A DNA stretch of 64,000 nt from Platycnemis pennipes (GCA_933228895.1 OW121852.1:121453544-121517543), one strand, 5' to 3'; counted from the stretch's first letter, positions 47,662 through 57,859 are shown. Notes: a model not told the origin generated them from the sequence alone. Numbers and translations: made by a program.

Positions 47662-47959
47662 TCGAGAAACTATTGACGGATCAAAAAACGGAAAAATACG
47701 GACCTTTTTATTTTACAAACTCTATCAGATTCGGAAATAAAGAAATATGCTAAACGACCCCATTTATATCAATATTTTTATGCGTCCTCCCTTGTTATCA
47801 CTTTTCCCTCCACTCCTGTGGTCATTTGCCACGTCACGTCTCAAAACGAGCAATTTGATTGCCCCGTCCCCTCTTCTGAATTCTACACAGTTTTAATTGG
47901 AGGCACAGTTTTCTTCCACAGCTCTTACCACCTCTTCGTTGGGCACATGGTCAATCCAT

Positions 47960-48090
47960 TTCTACATCCTCTGTAACTTATGTGAGCAAAGAAGGGAGTA
48001 AAAAATTAACTCCGCAATTTTCACATAAAATGTCCGGGATTTGAATCCTGGATCCTCGGGCTAGAAGCTCACCCACCAGGCCAGCACAAC
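47960..48090 (-). mobile_element. tRNA-derived SINE head (minus)
   Basis: Minus strand: TGGCCTGGTGGGTGAGC (box A, revcomp of 48,067-48,083) and CAGGATTCAAATCCCGG (box B, 48,036-48,050), at normal tRNA spacing. Confidence 0.65.
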
Positions 48091-48400
48091 CCCCTTTTTA
48101 TACAGCTGCATGGTTTAATTTTCCCACTTTTCACCTCATGATGTAGCCTTGCTACGAAACCATGGTCGCACGAAATAAAGATTCACGTGGAAACTGCAAA
48201 GTTGGTTCTTTCACTTCCAGCATCATAGACTTCCGCTAAGTTTCCCACGAGACAGTGTCGTTATGTGAGCAATGTAATAGATTCTGTGCGTTAGATTAAA
48301 CAAGCTATAATTTGCTTGAGATGGCCACCTGTTTGAGTTAGTATAGCTCAAGTATTCTCAGCACGCCAATTTGTCAGTTTATTTCAGCAGGCGTGAGTTT
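48090..48400. other. Background, no gene seen
   Basis: No supported feature. Confidence 0.5.
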
Positions 48401-48414
48401 GTTTGGTACCAAAC

Positions 48415-48684
48415 ATGTCGTTCCTCGTTCACACTCGCAACTTAGAGCCTCGGGTGCTTTCCAACGGTCTTCGGAAGCGACTTAATTTCCACAATTCAGC
48501 CCGATGGCGCTCACTCATGTCTCACCACTCTCTCCGCGCCCTCCTGTCTTGGGACGCTAAACGGCCGAAGGCTTCACCGAAACCACGGCCGTCGGGAAGT
48601 GAGGAGACAGGCCGTCTACTCAAGTCGTGGGAACTGATCACGGGAAGGGCCAGCCGGAGAGAGAGGAAGGTTCGTGTAGGTTAA
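48415..48684 (+). other. Unrecognised 89-codon ORF in CpG-rich patch
   Basis: The ATG at 48,415 has an A at -3 (CAAACATGT), a good insect start context. The frame runs 89 codons to a stop at 48,684 and is Arg/Lys/Ser-rich with no domain I recognise. It lies about 0.75 kb downstream of the promoter-like cluster, with a minus SINE in between. CpG richness lowers stop frequency, so this may be chance. Confidence 0.15.
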
Positions 48685-48689
48685 GGAAA

Positions 48690-49260
48690 TACTTCGTGTG
48701 CCTCCAACTGTTAACCTCTCACTTCCATTCCCTCCAACCGCCCTCGGCGTGCTCTCCTCGCTATCTCTTCACGTGCTCCTCCCAACCCCCCCAACAGTCC
48801 CACCCCCGCCCTCTCGATACGAACGATATTTTCGCCTTTTATTTCTGCTCATTCCTCCCCCTCTCTAACTGTCGACCTCTCTCCCCCCCTCGAGGGCCCT
48901 TCTCTCTCTCCCCCTCGCCCTAAGGCCCTCGTTCACGTGAGTGGAGTGCTCGTGTGTTTGTGCGTGGGCTTCCCTGCATTCGTCGCCTCCCACCGGCACT
49001 TCGTTTATTCTTCCAACGAGCTCGGTCACAGATTCATAGCGTCGACACTTCCCGAGAGCCCGACGTACTTTTTTTTCTGGAAGAATGGCCATTGTGTCGG
49101 ATGTGCCGCCAAGGTTTTAAGATGGCATGGAAGAGAGAGGATGGAATGTCGGGACGGAAGACGGGGGGATTAAGAATTTGTAAGGGGCGGCAGGGGAGGT
49201 TCACGGGCCGAGAACGGAGTGTCCCGACGAGAGATGCTGCTCAGCATTGCGGCTTTTTCG
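48690..49260. repeat. C/T-rich then G-rich patch
   Basis: 48,715-48,925 is pyrimidine-rich; 49,120-49,200 is G/A-rich. No supported gene. Confidence 0.45.
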
Positions 49261-49270
49261 GCAAACAATG

Positions 49271-49335
49271 CTTCTGCATGTACCTTGCAAGCCTTCACAA
49301 TGGCGTGTGGCAGGAGTCATGACCAATCATCCATT
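49271..49335 (-). mobile_element. LINE 3'-end remnant (minus)
   Basis: TTCTGCATGTACCTTGCAAG is followed by CC..CA..GGCGTGTGGCAGGAG, the degraded last 60 bases of the LINE 3' UTR. No coding part. Confidence 0.5.
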
Positions 49336-49559
49336 AGAAGATATTTTGCCAAGGTCTTGCGAAATATTCCTCTTTACAGGTGTGCACTTGGCCTAATGTC
49401 CTTATATTTGTGACTTCTTTTATCGGCACGAAGCGCAAGGCATCTCGACCCAGTCACAGATTATGACGAATCCAAGAAGCGTTGTTGAAGTTACCAATGG
49501 TTCATGACACTAACAGCAGTTCAAGGATTGTGCAATAGCCGCGAATTACCTTAAGCTTA

Positions 49560-49685
49560 GCGTAGGTACCCGTTGATATGCAAAATAGTATTACCATGGA
49601 TGAATAAAACTTGACTGGGATACGAACCCGGTTCCCCTTATTTGCTTGCCAGATGATTTAGGCAGTTAGCTGAGGGGTCTTTCTT
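49560..49685 (-). mobile_element. tRNA-derived SINE head (minus)
   Basis: Minus strand: CCCCTCAGCTAACTGCC (box A-like) and AACCGGGTTCGTATCCCAG (box B, near 49,615-49,633). The body is not traceable. Confidence 0.55.
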
Positions 49686-49689
49686 CCCG

Positions 49690-51040
49690 GTGGAATTCTA
49701 AAAATCCGAGGCTTCTCACTTGTTCTACAGCGGCACGTTTACTCACCCCATCTGTTTTTTTTCAGCAGGACAGACATAAATTGACAAAGTTATTTGTGAA
49801 CAACTGTAGAATAACAATGAGATATGTTGGTGCGAGAATTATTTTATGGGTTATAAATATGCAGAAAAACGGTTAACAAAACCGTATAAATTCCTGGAAA
49901 CGTTATGTACGTAATCAAATGGAAAGATAGATTGAACGGAGCTAAAAGAAACATTTTAAATTTGCAAGATAATCTCCCTTCGTGGGAGACCTCTTTCCGT
50001 GGATTGTAACTGATTGGACAAGGTAGTGGACAGACCCGTTCTGAATGAACAAAGAATTACCTATGCTTCATGAGAGCTCGAACACATTTAAGAACTCTGC
50101 AGCAACGGTGAACTTCGACGTTCGGTGAATATTCCGTGTAGAAAGGCCACAAAAGATCAGGCGAGGCTGGAAAAATTAAGGCCGAGCCGATGAAGAGTGA
50201 CTTTTGGTGGCGTATAGTAATTTTTCACTGCTTTGGGGCGATGCAGGCAAGGATAAGGCCTTTTCTGGCCCGTTTGGTGAAAGCGATTGGATTGGCAGGG
50301 GCCTGGAGGGTCCCGAGACCAGGTGTCTTGGTTATGGATGCCAGGATGGCTGAAGGATGGGTGACCGTTCATTATTGGGAGGGGATGGGGGACGCAAGAT
50401 CGTAAGTTAGGAAAAAAGTCCATTTATTCAATTGAGAGGGGTCTTCGGCTGACTAATGAACGCCGGGAAGTGGCTTCCATGTGAACTGTGGATACATCGG
50501 CCAACCTGTCACGCACCGCTCTATTCAATTACCGCATGTCGCATTTCAGTCTTCCATTAAAAAATTGTTAGCTTATTTGATAAATTCCCTCACATGATGT
50601 TAATAAATGTATGCTAATTACCGTTAAAAATTACTTCCCGGTGAAATCTCTCGCGCAGAAAGAGTGATCACTTTTCATTACGATTCCGGGTGATAATTCA
50701 GGGGTTTTTGCGCCATCAGCCTTCCTGTACACATTTTTCAACAGACATCGTTTGAGTTATGCCACTAATCGATTGTGGTAATAAATAAATTAACACTATA
50801 CAATGACGAAATCAATCGATGAAATCACAAATCCCTAAGTGTCAATTCGGATTCTCCAATTTTTTCTTCCGACGTTGTCTACCATGACGATTAACTTTCG
50901 TGAAAAATCATATTTTACAAGTAGCCATTTTTTTTAAACTAAAATTTTCATATCACGCTCCATAATCAGCGCCAGGATGCTTGCACCTGCTAAAATAATA
51001 ATCTTGATTTGCTATTGGCATCGTCTCGAATTAAATGACT
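49690..51040. other. Background, no gene seen
   Basis: A G-rich stretch at 50,230-50,400 gives short frames on both strands. Nothing supported. Confidence 0.5.
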
Positions 51041-51145
51041 ATTTATCTGCATGTACTGAGTACCATAGAAACCAATTCGAGGGTTTGTGGCAGAGAGTGA
51101 ATAATCGCTGACCATGGAGTAAGTACATGATAAATAGTTACCAAA
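51041..51145 (-). mobile_element. Degenerate LINE 3'-end remnant (minus)
   Basis: ATCTGCATGTACTGAGTACC and CGAGGGTTTGTGGCAGAGAG keep the order of the LINE 3' end, but with many substitutions. Confidence 0.35.
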
Positions 51146-52385
51146 CTAAGTAATCAGTGATTGCTGTTGATATCGTGTGATAAGCATACGCTAAGTTCAC
51201 CTTTTAAGCAAAATGCATGAAGATACCCAAAAAAACTATGCAAATCCATTGTAGCCTCAATGGTTCACGCAGTCAGACAGAAATTCACAGTACCTTTCGG
51301 TATTCCTGGCTACATTGATTTAATCTGGCTAATGGCTAGCAGTTGGCATCCTAAATATTTGCAGGCAATATTTACTTTTCAGATCATTCGAACTTTCCCC
51401 CCTTGACCAAAAATACTTCTTCTTATGATGAATTTAGTGCAAGATAGTTTCCTTCCGCGCAGCAAAGAACGCTCGCTGCACAAAAGACAAAATTTCTTTC
51501 TGTGTTCCCATTCGAGTCGCACACGTGAATGGCTCCGCGTGGAGCGAGGGATGGATTTTCCCCGCACAATGAGGGACAGGGGATAAGTCCCATCCTAGGA
51601 AACACCCGCTTCTGTTTATTTTTAGGATTCTTCCCCGAAAAGAATAAAAAGAGAAGAGTTTCGCACGATAGGGAGCCTGGAGGAGAAAGATTTCTGTCAG
51701 TCTGAGAGGAGGAATCACCTTTGGGGTTGGGCAATGGTTTTTGTTGGAGATTTTTGAAGGGGATAAAAATTTTCTTTCCGCGGGAAACGGGCATGTTCGG
51801 TTGTTCTCTTCGTTCAGCTGCTGTGGAAATGAGCTCGTCCTTTGAATCCCGTCGCCCTTAGCGTGAGGAGAAAGAGGGTTTCTTTCCATCGGCGCTTGAT
51901 TTGCGGGGAGAGGCATTGCGCGATACCCCGTCAGGTCAACTTTGGATGCTCGCTCAATTCGCCTCTTTCATTGCTTGATTCATGTCTGGAGGAAATTATG
52001 ACGTGTAAAATAATCTCCATGGCATATATTAATGCCGGAATATGCTCTAAGACTCATTCATTCTAAAAAACTTTTTATGGCAGTATGTTTCTGCTTGCTT
52101 ATTCGCATATACAGTCAATTGTACAATGAAGTTATGTTGTTGTGATAAAATGATACAACATATAATAAAAATACTCCTAACTTTAATGAATAAAAAGGAC
52201 TCTAAAATTATAATTTGTAAATTTGTTAATTTTTATCGATGATTGGAATGTATAAATAAGTTTGGAAGCTGATTATCATTGCTTAGGTTTTTAAGCAAGG
52301 CGCTGACATTCTCTTTACTTCGTTCGAAATGAGACCAAAATTAAAGCACTGCATGTGGTAATAGATAGTAATTCATTTAATTTAT
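51145..52385. other. Background, no gene supported
   Basis: Minus frames 51423-51794 and 51434-51916 (123 and 160 codons, two registers) overlap one another and lack domains. The rest is AT-rich. Confidence 0.4.
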
Positions 52386-52391
52386 TTTAAT

Positions 52392-52750
52392 TTATAATAG
52401 ACAATTCAGCAAATGTGAGTAGTTTTTCTCAAACTCCTCCTTCCATTTCGTGTAAAAATTTAGCACCATAGTTCTGTTTCGCATTATGTTAATAATCTCT
52501 ATTTGAGTTCTATTATAATTATTATTTCGTGCACGTACTATCGCGAACGGTGGTTTATCATCCTCGGCTTTTTCTTCTGAAGGTAAGTGGCAGTACTTTA
52601 CAGATGTAAATGAAGGATTGCCAAGAAATCCAATTGGCCCACGCAGCTCCAAAAGCATTAACTTAAATGGAGAACATTGCATTTGGCAATAAAAATGTGA
52701 ACATCGGGTTCGTGTATCCCTCTGCTCAGAATGAAGTAGAAAGGAGCTTG
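52392..52750 (-). other. Unrecognised minus-strand open frame of about 118 codons
   Basis: The ATG at 52,682 opens 96 codons, and the frame is open about 22 codons further upstream, to a stop near 52,751. Its composition is mixed and charged (EEKAEDDKPPF, FYTKWKEEFEKN) rather than low-complexity, although the DNA is AT-rich. I recognise no family. It could be a gene fragment, a decayed transposase piece or chance. Confidence 0.2.
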
Positions 52751-52984
52751 AATTTTATTTGCGGTTGAGAGATCTGTTCGTTATAAAGTACAGGCAGATG
52801 TCATAGGATTCGTGTATCGGATTGTTACCAGTTTTATCATAACAGCTCAGTGTTCGTAGTAACCTTTCTTAATGAGGCAACAGATCATTGGTAAAAATCT
52901 CGAACTCGAATTACCATTCACGTGAAAAACTACGGCGAAAATGTTTTCATTAAATTTTCACTCTCAGAGTCAGCTCATTTAATG

Positions 52985-53022
52985 TACATGTAGATGTTCT
53001 TGTTACCCTGCGGGTCATTCCC
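52985..53022 (-). mobile_element. Very short LINE tail remnant
   Basis: ACATGTAGATGTTCTTG followed by TTACCCTGCGGGTCA resembles the tail-proximal end of the LINE, but it is only about 35 bases; tentative. Confidence 0.2.
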
Positions 53023-53129
53023 ATTAAAAGTCTCATATTAACCATTTATTTTACGCTTACCAGCCACAGGGTGCAAAAAAGCAATCTCGCGTGCACTCAT
53101 GATTGAGAGATGCACTGTATTAGTGAGTG

Positions 53130-53530
53130 CAACTCAAATTAACATTACCACTGCCATGAGCTTCCCACTGAGTCGATGCTTGACCCCACATCCTCGGAGC
53201 GCCAGATCCAATGCGCTACAGACTGCTTGGGGGCTCAGACAGGGTGAGGGGGGAAGGATTCTTTGACGGGTGGACACTGGGATATAACTTAACGCCCCGA
53301 GGGTAGGGGATGAATGAGGAAGAGGGAGTCTGGGAAGGGGTCGTGTTTCCGAGGCATAAAGGTGGGACAGCCTTGGACCGGTGGGGAAGGAAGCAGCGAG
53401 GCAAGATGGGTACGTAACGAAGAAAGGCACGGCAAGGATTGACGGCTCTCTGAGGTGCCTTCCTCAAACGAGAAGCCCTTGTAAGGCCGGACACGAGACG
53501 TTGCTGTGCCGACAGAGGCTCGTAAGGTAA
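53130..53530. other. G-rich patch, no gene supported
   Basis: G/A-rich on the plus strand with some CpG. Minus frames of 98 and 106 codons overlap in two registers and are Pro/Leu/Ser-rich. Confidence 0.4.
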
Positions 53531-53633
53531 ACTCAAATTATTTCTGAGGCCGTTGTTTTTTAAATGAAAATCACGGAAATAAAAGTCCGTTCACGCCTTT
53601 TTCTTTAAATTAATCGTTTCCGAATTGCTTATT

Positions 53634-53722
53634 CATCTACAGCTAAAATTTTCCCTGCATGTCACCTCATGGGAGGGTGGGAGAGGGTCAGCGGTCACCA
53701 ACAATGCACTAAAGGGACTGTG
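53634..53722 (-). mobile_element. Degenerate LINE 3'-end remnant (minus)
   Basis: CATCTACAG..TTTCCCTGCATGTCACC is followed by GAGGGTGGGAGAGGGTCAGC and CACCAACAATGCAC, which parallel the LINE 3' UTR order. Confidence 0.45.
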
Positions 53723-54125
53723 TAATACAAAATTAAATGATTGATTTTGGGCTTGTAAAAATATATTTTGAAATGGATTTTCTCGCACAACCAAGTTATT
53801 TCTTTTTCACGTCACTAATGTACATGTACCATCATTGTACCAGGTACAATGTACCATCTTTGACATACCTAGCTCGTGATTGCTTGTTCCTCAGGCTCCT
53901 AATATTTTTATATTTCTCTCTCTTCGGCTTCATATCTCCAAGCCATTTTCTAGTCATCTTCCGGCACCTCTTCCCCGATGGGAGAGTGAAAATAAACCTC
54001 GAAGAAGATAGTGTAGAGGTTCTTCTTAACATGGAACCGTTTAGTTACACGTGCGCCGTGAATGCTAAAATAACATTGCTCTATATTTCTACGTAGTAGC
54101 AAATCATTGCATATAGTTCTAGTTT
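53722..54125. other. Background, no gene seen
   Basis: A 119-codon frame (53737-54096) is rich in Phe/Leu/Tyr and unremarkable for AT-rich DNA. Confidence 0.45.
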
Positions 54126-54130
54126 GAGCA

Positions 54131-54191
54131 TTTTTTACCCCCTGCCACACACCTTTGAGGTAGCTTGCATGGCATTCTGTAGATGTAGATG
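54131..54191 (+). mobile_element. LINE 3'-end remnant (plus orientation)
   Basis: ACCCCCTGCCACACACC..GGTAGCTTGCATGGCATTCTGTAG: the LINE 3' end in the sense orientation, ending in TGTAGATGTAGATGG. It is one of only two plus-strand copies. Confidence 0.65.
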
Positions 54192-54436
54192 GAAACACAT
54201 CCCAAACCCCAAATTCAGTTTCGACGTTTACCCACGACGTTGATATCGGTGCGCCATCGTCGAGTCGGCCGTCCTGAAACACCGGCGGCGCATCGCGTGC
54301 CTTCCTATTTCTCGCTCTCCCTTGTTTGGAGATGCTTTTCCGGGTGACATGCGCCACGAGAACGGTGTTGATAGCATGAGAGGATGGACGATTGGCGCCT
54401 ACCAGTGTGCCACTGGCGAAGGAGATCTGGGATCTC
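54192..54436. other. CpG-containing background
   Basis: A moderately CpG-rich stretch between two LINE tails. The 234-codon minus frame (53950-54654) spans both tails and therefore includes repeat sequence; it is not called as a gene. Confidence 0.4.
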
Positions 54437-54473
54437 ATTGGCTTGCAGGGTATTTCGTAGATGTAGATGTGGA
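54437..54473 (+). mobile_element. LINE tail remnant (plus orientation)
   Basis: TTGGCTTGCAGGGTATTTCG is followed by TAGATGTAGATG. Only the last 35 or so bases of the LINE are present. Confidence 0.55.
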
Positions 54474-54925
54474 AGGGGTCGATGGAGGGAGAGTTATACC
54501 AGGGGGAGAGGGGGAAGGCACAGGGAAAGGAGGCGGGAATGAGCATATTAGGGAGAGGGGAGTCTGTCAGAGAGCAGTGCACACCTGGGATGCCTCCAGA
54601 GATGAGGCCTCCCCACCCACCCGAAACCACTTCGTCGAACCTTTTACAAACCATGCGGTAGTCTAGCGGGGGACCACCCCACTCAGCTCATCTCTCCCAA
54701 ATCGAGGTGCGAAGGCAGGTGCGTGGATGGCTCCAGAAATACATCGAAAATCATGACCTTCCCGCGGGGGTGATTTTCACATCCCCTCCCACAGCGAGCG
54801 TTCAAGTATTCACTTCCTGGTTGGCCTGGGATTGCGGATCCAGTGGGTCGTATCTCTATATCTGTGGGGTCGTATTAGTTTTCCATCGCGGAGGTTGAAT
54901 CTTAAAACTGAATATTACATACATT
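54474..54925. other. G-rich then mixed background
   Basis: G/A-rich at 54,475-54,560, otherwise nothing supported. Confidence 0.45.
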
Positions 54926-55105
54926 TGGTAACGGCTTTCGGGCGTTCCTCCGCGTCGTGTGTAGTCAGGGTGACGACAGTTTCTCCAGCCATCCTGCTGG
55001 CGTCTTCAGGTCAGAAGTGACCTGAAGACGCCAGCAGTATGGCTGGAGAAACTGTCGTCACCCTGACTACACACGACGCGGAGGAACGCCCGAAAGCCGT
55101 TACCA
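54926..55105. repeat. Near-perfect 88-bp-arm palindrome
   Basis: 54,926-55,013 and 55,018-55,105 are reverse complements with a 4-base GAAG spacer and a single mismatch (the C/A difference in CCATCCTGC against CCATACTGC). In the right arm CTGAAGA (55,022-55,028), a CCAGC/GCTGG hairpin (55,031-55,046), GAAA (55,048-55,051) and GTC (55,057-55,059) follow in hammerhead-ribozyme order. GTCAG (55,010-55,014) can pair with CTGAC (55,063-55,067) as an outer stem I. The left arm has the same core on the minus strand. The composition (CpG-rich) differs from the flanks. Penelope-like retroelements are known to carry hammerhead motifs in inverted or direct terminal repeats, so an inverted pair of such ends is my best guess. 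Confidence 0.85.
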
Positions 55106-55194
55106 GTGTTGAGAAACGCCGCGGAAACCTCAGAACCAATTACTACATTTGTATTCACATTAACGGCATTTGCAGGCCTTAAGTGTCCTCTTGC

Positions 55195-55285
55195 ACATCA
55201 ACATAATACCCTGCAAGCCACCGCAAGGGTGTATGGCACCATCACCAGGAATCAAAGAGAACACTTACGACCATGCAGACATGCT
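55195..55285 (-). mobile_element. LINE 3'-end remnant (minus)
   Basis: ACATCAACATAATACCCTGC is followed by AAGCCACCGCAAGGGTGTAT and a diverged UTR. No coding part. Confidence 0.65.
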
Positions 55286-56170
55286 AACAAATTACGCCGC
55301 TTGAGCAATATATTGCTTATAGTATAGTATATATGTATCAAGTATACTTAGGTGAAACCATGAGCCACAATACTACCACCCCGAGGAAAATGCTTAACAT
55401 GAAGTCACGAGACACGTAAAATAAATGACACTAAATTTTTAGTTAATGCCATGTAATTAACTGTGATCTGTGTAGATGAACTGTGTCCATATATTTCTAT
55501 CAGTACGACTTGCTTGGGTATTGGCGAATGTCATAGAATTACATGCACGTAGTGTTGTTTGGGGAGTCGAAAAGAAAACTACTATGTAATTATTTTCTGC
55601 GTATCGGAAAATTTTCTGTAAATCAAATTCGCGATTCTCAAAGTGAGTGGACTATGAAAACATATAACTAGCCCGTCTTGTATCTCGAGTTGTTTGCAAA
55701 GTACTGTGAGTTATGTAACGAAGTACGGGGCCCACTCATATGGCTCAACTGAGAACATTTTCAATTCCGTCAAACCATTTCCTTGCTGGGAATGATATGA
55801 TCAGAAAAGCGTAATTAACGGGTAAAGATGCGGCTGAATGGACATATATTTCTCTATTATGCTAAGCACTTTATTTGCTGCCTTAGCACTTGAAAGTTGC
55901 TTCGTGTATGATCTCCTTTTACAGCGGCTCATGATTCTTCTCTATTTGAAAGTCTTCCCCGACTTGTCTACCCATTAATTTTTTTCGGCTCATCCATCTA
56001 TCATTTTTCTGTGACTCAGAGAGGGTCATCATCATCAGCTTCCCAATACAATGGCTGGTTAACGGCAGCTTTCCCATGTACTCTATTTAAGGCTAACTCT
56101 TCTTTATCCTGGTAGTCCGTCTTTCGAGATCCTTTTTACCTATTCGTTTCCTTTAAGCTTATACCCCTCT
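55285..56170. other. AT-rich background, no gene seen
   Basis: No supported feature. Confidence 0.5.
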
Positions 56171-56640
56171 TATCTACATCTACGTAATACCCTACGAGCC
56201 ACCACGAGGGTGTGTGACAGGGGGTGAAGATCACCAAACATGCACTATTGACATGCAACTAGGATATTTAATGAATACATGCTAGATAATAGATGTCACA
56301 TGCTGCAAGATGGTTAATATCTACATAAGAAGAAAGGGATTATTGGTTGTTATTACATGCATCATGAACTACAGACTACTCTGACTATATTTCACCTACC
56401 TATCCCTTTGCTACGCTGCCTATTGTTCTCTTTTATGGTACGCGGGAAAAATGACATTTGAAATCTATTGGTACGACAATCTATCTCTCTAATCTTGTTA
56501 ATCTGATCAATCCTAGCATAAAACGCAGGGGTTCTTAAAATATATTGAACATCATCTGTGAACAAATCCTTTTTGAATTTACTTGAAAGGTTTAACATAA
56601 AATTTAACCTGCGTTCTGTCACCATAAAAAATTCCTCTAC
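56171..56640 (-). mobile_element. 5'-truncated LINE, subfamily A (minus)
   Basis: The tail TATCTACATCTACGTAATAC is followed by the subfamily-A UTR (GAAGATCACCAAACATGCAC, ACTAGGATATTTAATGAATA) and a piece of coding sequence. The RT C-terminus shows that subfamilies A and B are sister elements with alike 3' ends. Confidence 0.83.
56392..56625 (-). pseudogene. Reverse transcriptase C-terminal fragment, subfamily A
   Basis: About 77 codons align end to end with the last part of copy 1: ERRLNFMLNL against DRRLKFRLNL, DDVQYILRTPAFYARID against DDVKNILRTPTYYGRLD, and the shared REIDCRT.RF.MSFFPRTI. Identity is around half by eye, so this is an older or distinct subfamily. The catalytic part is missing. 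Confidence 0.85.
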
Positions 56641-56705
56641 TACCCGTTATGTTTCTGGTATGCTCTACCACCAGTAGTAATCACCTGGTTACTCATTGTC
56701 GTAGT

Positions 56706-56765
56706 TACATCTAAGTGGTAACCCTCAAGCGTTTTTTTAGGGTGTGCGGCAGGGTGAATCTCCAT
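56706..56765 (-). mobile_element. Degenerate LINE 3'-end remnant (minus)
   Basis: TACATCTAAGTGGTAACCCT and TTTTAGGGTGTGCGGCAGGG preserve the LINE 3' order with a small gap. Confidence 0.45.
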
Positions 56766-56953
56766 ATTAGACGTTTTTTTACGCCCCTCACGCGATCTTA
56801 TCTTTAATAGCTATAAAATACACTGCTCTCAAAATTATCGTTTCAACTTCCGATTTCTTGGGCATTGCTTTGAAATGTATCTCATGTATTCATCATCCAT
56901 CCGCGGTAAAAGGACTGGATCTCTTAACTTCACCGATTTTTCCAATTTTCTAA

Positions 56954-57250
56954 CACTGTAAAAAGTAGATCTGATTTTAAGGTACAAAAGCGATCTGAAT
57001 TTCAGATGCAACAATTTTAAGACAGGGTATGTTGAATTTCAGCAGTAATATCTTGTCTAAAAATAAGGCAGGTGAACGGCTGAAAATCAGACCATCCAGA
57101 ATCCTGCTTCCTCTGCTTCCTGCTCAACTGCTCCTGTACCAACCATCCATGTTCCTGCCTCTTCCGTACCTTAAATCCGTGTTCCTGCCTTACAACCAGA
57201 CAGCGCTTAAATTCAGATCGCACTGAAAATCAGATCCACTTTTTACAGTG
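56954..57250. mobile_element. 297-bp MITE-like element with long TIRs
   Basis: The left end CACTGTAAAAAGTAGATCTG (56,954-56,973) continues ATTTT..AG and GCGATCTGAATTT. The right end is its inverse (CACTTTTTACAGTG ending at 57,250, preceded by GATC..ATTTTCAG and AAATTCAGATCGC). Terminal inverted repeats therefore span about 45 bp with small differences. The centre has repeated TTCCTGCCT and TGCTTCCTGCT words and no transposase. The flanking bases (CTAA and AATC) give no clear target-site duplication, so the superfamily is undecided. The short frames on both strands inside it are not genes. Confidence 0.8.
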
Positions 57251-57329
57251 AATCTACCAATCAATTCACATGCTTCGCATGAGAGTTTTCCCTTATTGCA
57301 TCCTTGTATTAAGCCGCATTACTTTAGAT

Positions 57330-57386
57330 TTTAGGCGATTGCCTAAATAGTTTAGGTGATTGCCTAAATAGTTTAGGCGATTGCCT
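57330..57386. repeat. 21-bp tandem repeat of small palindromes (2.7 copies)
   Basis: Units start at 57,330, 57,351 and 57,372. Each contains TTTAGGC-GATT-GCCTAAA, a 7-bp inverted repeat around GATT; the second has T for C (TTTAGGT), and the third is cut off by the SINE head. The 21-bp period equals two helical turns, so all palindromes face the same side of the DNA. Confidence 0.8.
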
Positions 57387-57650
57387 GGTACGGCGGCTAG
57401 AGCCCTGGCTTCTCATTCTTATTATTTAGGCTTGGATCCAGATGAAGTGGCACATTCATCGATGTTTTACAATCCCTTACGGGAGCATCGTGAAGGGCAG
57501 TTCTAGTAAGTAACTAAATTCTAGTCTAGTAAGTAGTAATAAAAAAGTGAACACCCTTAAGAGAACGTTGATGCTGTCGTCGGGTTTCTCTTTACATTTC
57601 CTCTGCTAACATCTCGTCCACTTATCTAGCAATCCTTGATGACGTAAATG
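57387..57650 (+). mobile_element. Degenerate SINE copy (plus)
   Basis: GGTACGGCGGCTAGAGCCC (head) is followed by GGCTTGGATCCAGATG (weak box B), and later AAGAGAACGTTGATGCTG and GTCGGGTTTCTCTTTAC, which match the 3' part of the main SINE family. Confidence 0.55.
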
Positions 57651-57714
57651 TCTACGAAAAATTCCCAATTGCTTGCTTTGCTATTTTAATCTTTTTTTAA
57701 TTGTTAGGTTTAGA

Positions 57715-57850
57715 CTAGAATGAGATGTGCGGTAGGGGGTGCATTTATACCATAATTACATTACATATCATGCTAAAAAAAAGGGTTGATTACTATATTC
57801 TAGTCAAAGCATTATAAATTAAAAGAAGAAAAAATGTCTAATATCCTCCT
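57715..57850 (-). mobile_element. LINE 3'-UTR remnant, subfamily B (minus)
   Basis: GATGTGCGGTAGGGGGTGCA is followed by TTACATATCATGCTAAAAAA and later words of the B-type UTR. The tail proper is missing. Confidence 0.6.
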
Positions 57851-57859
57851 AAAACCTAT

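Noticed and set aside
52561..52590. CTTTTTCTTCTGAAG|GTAAGT as recursive splice site
   Set aside because: A pyrimidine tract and strong donor are present, but the acceptor GAAG is poor and no branch-point-like word stands out; weaker than the 20,155 site.
53950..54654. 234-codon minus frame
   Set aside because: Runs antisense through two LINE tail remnants and a G-rich block; no domain beyond repeat-derived sequence.
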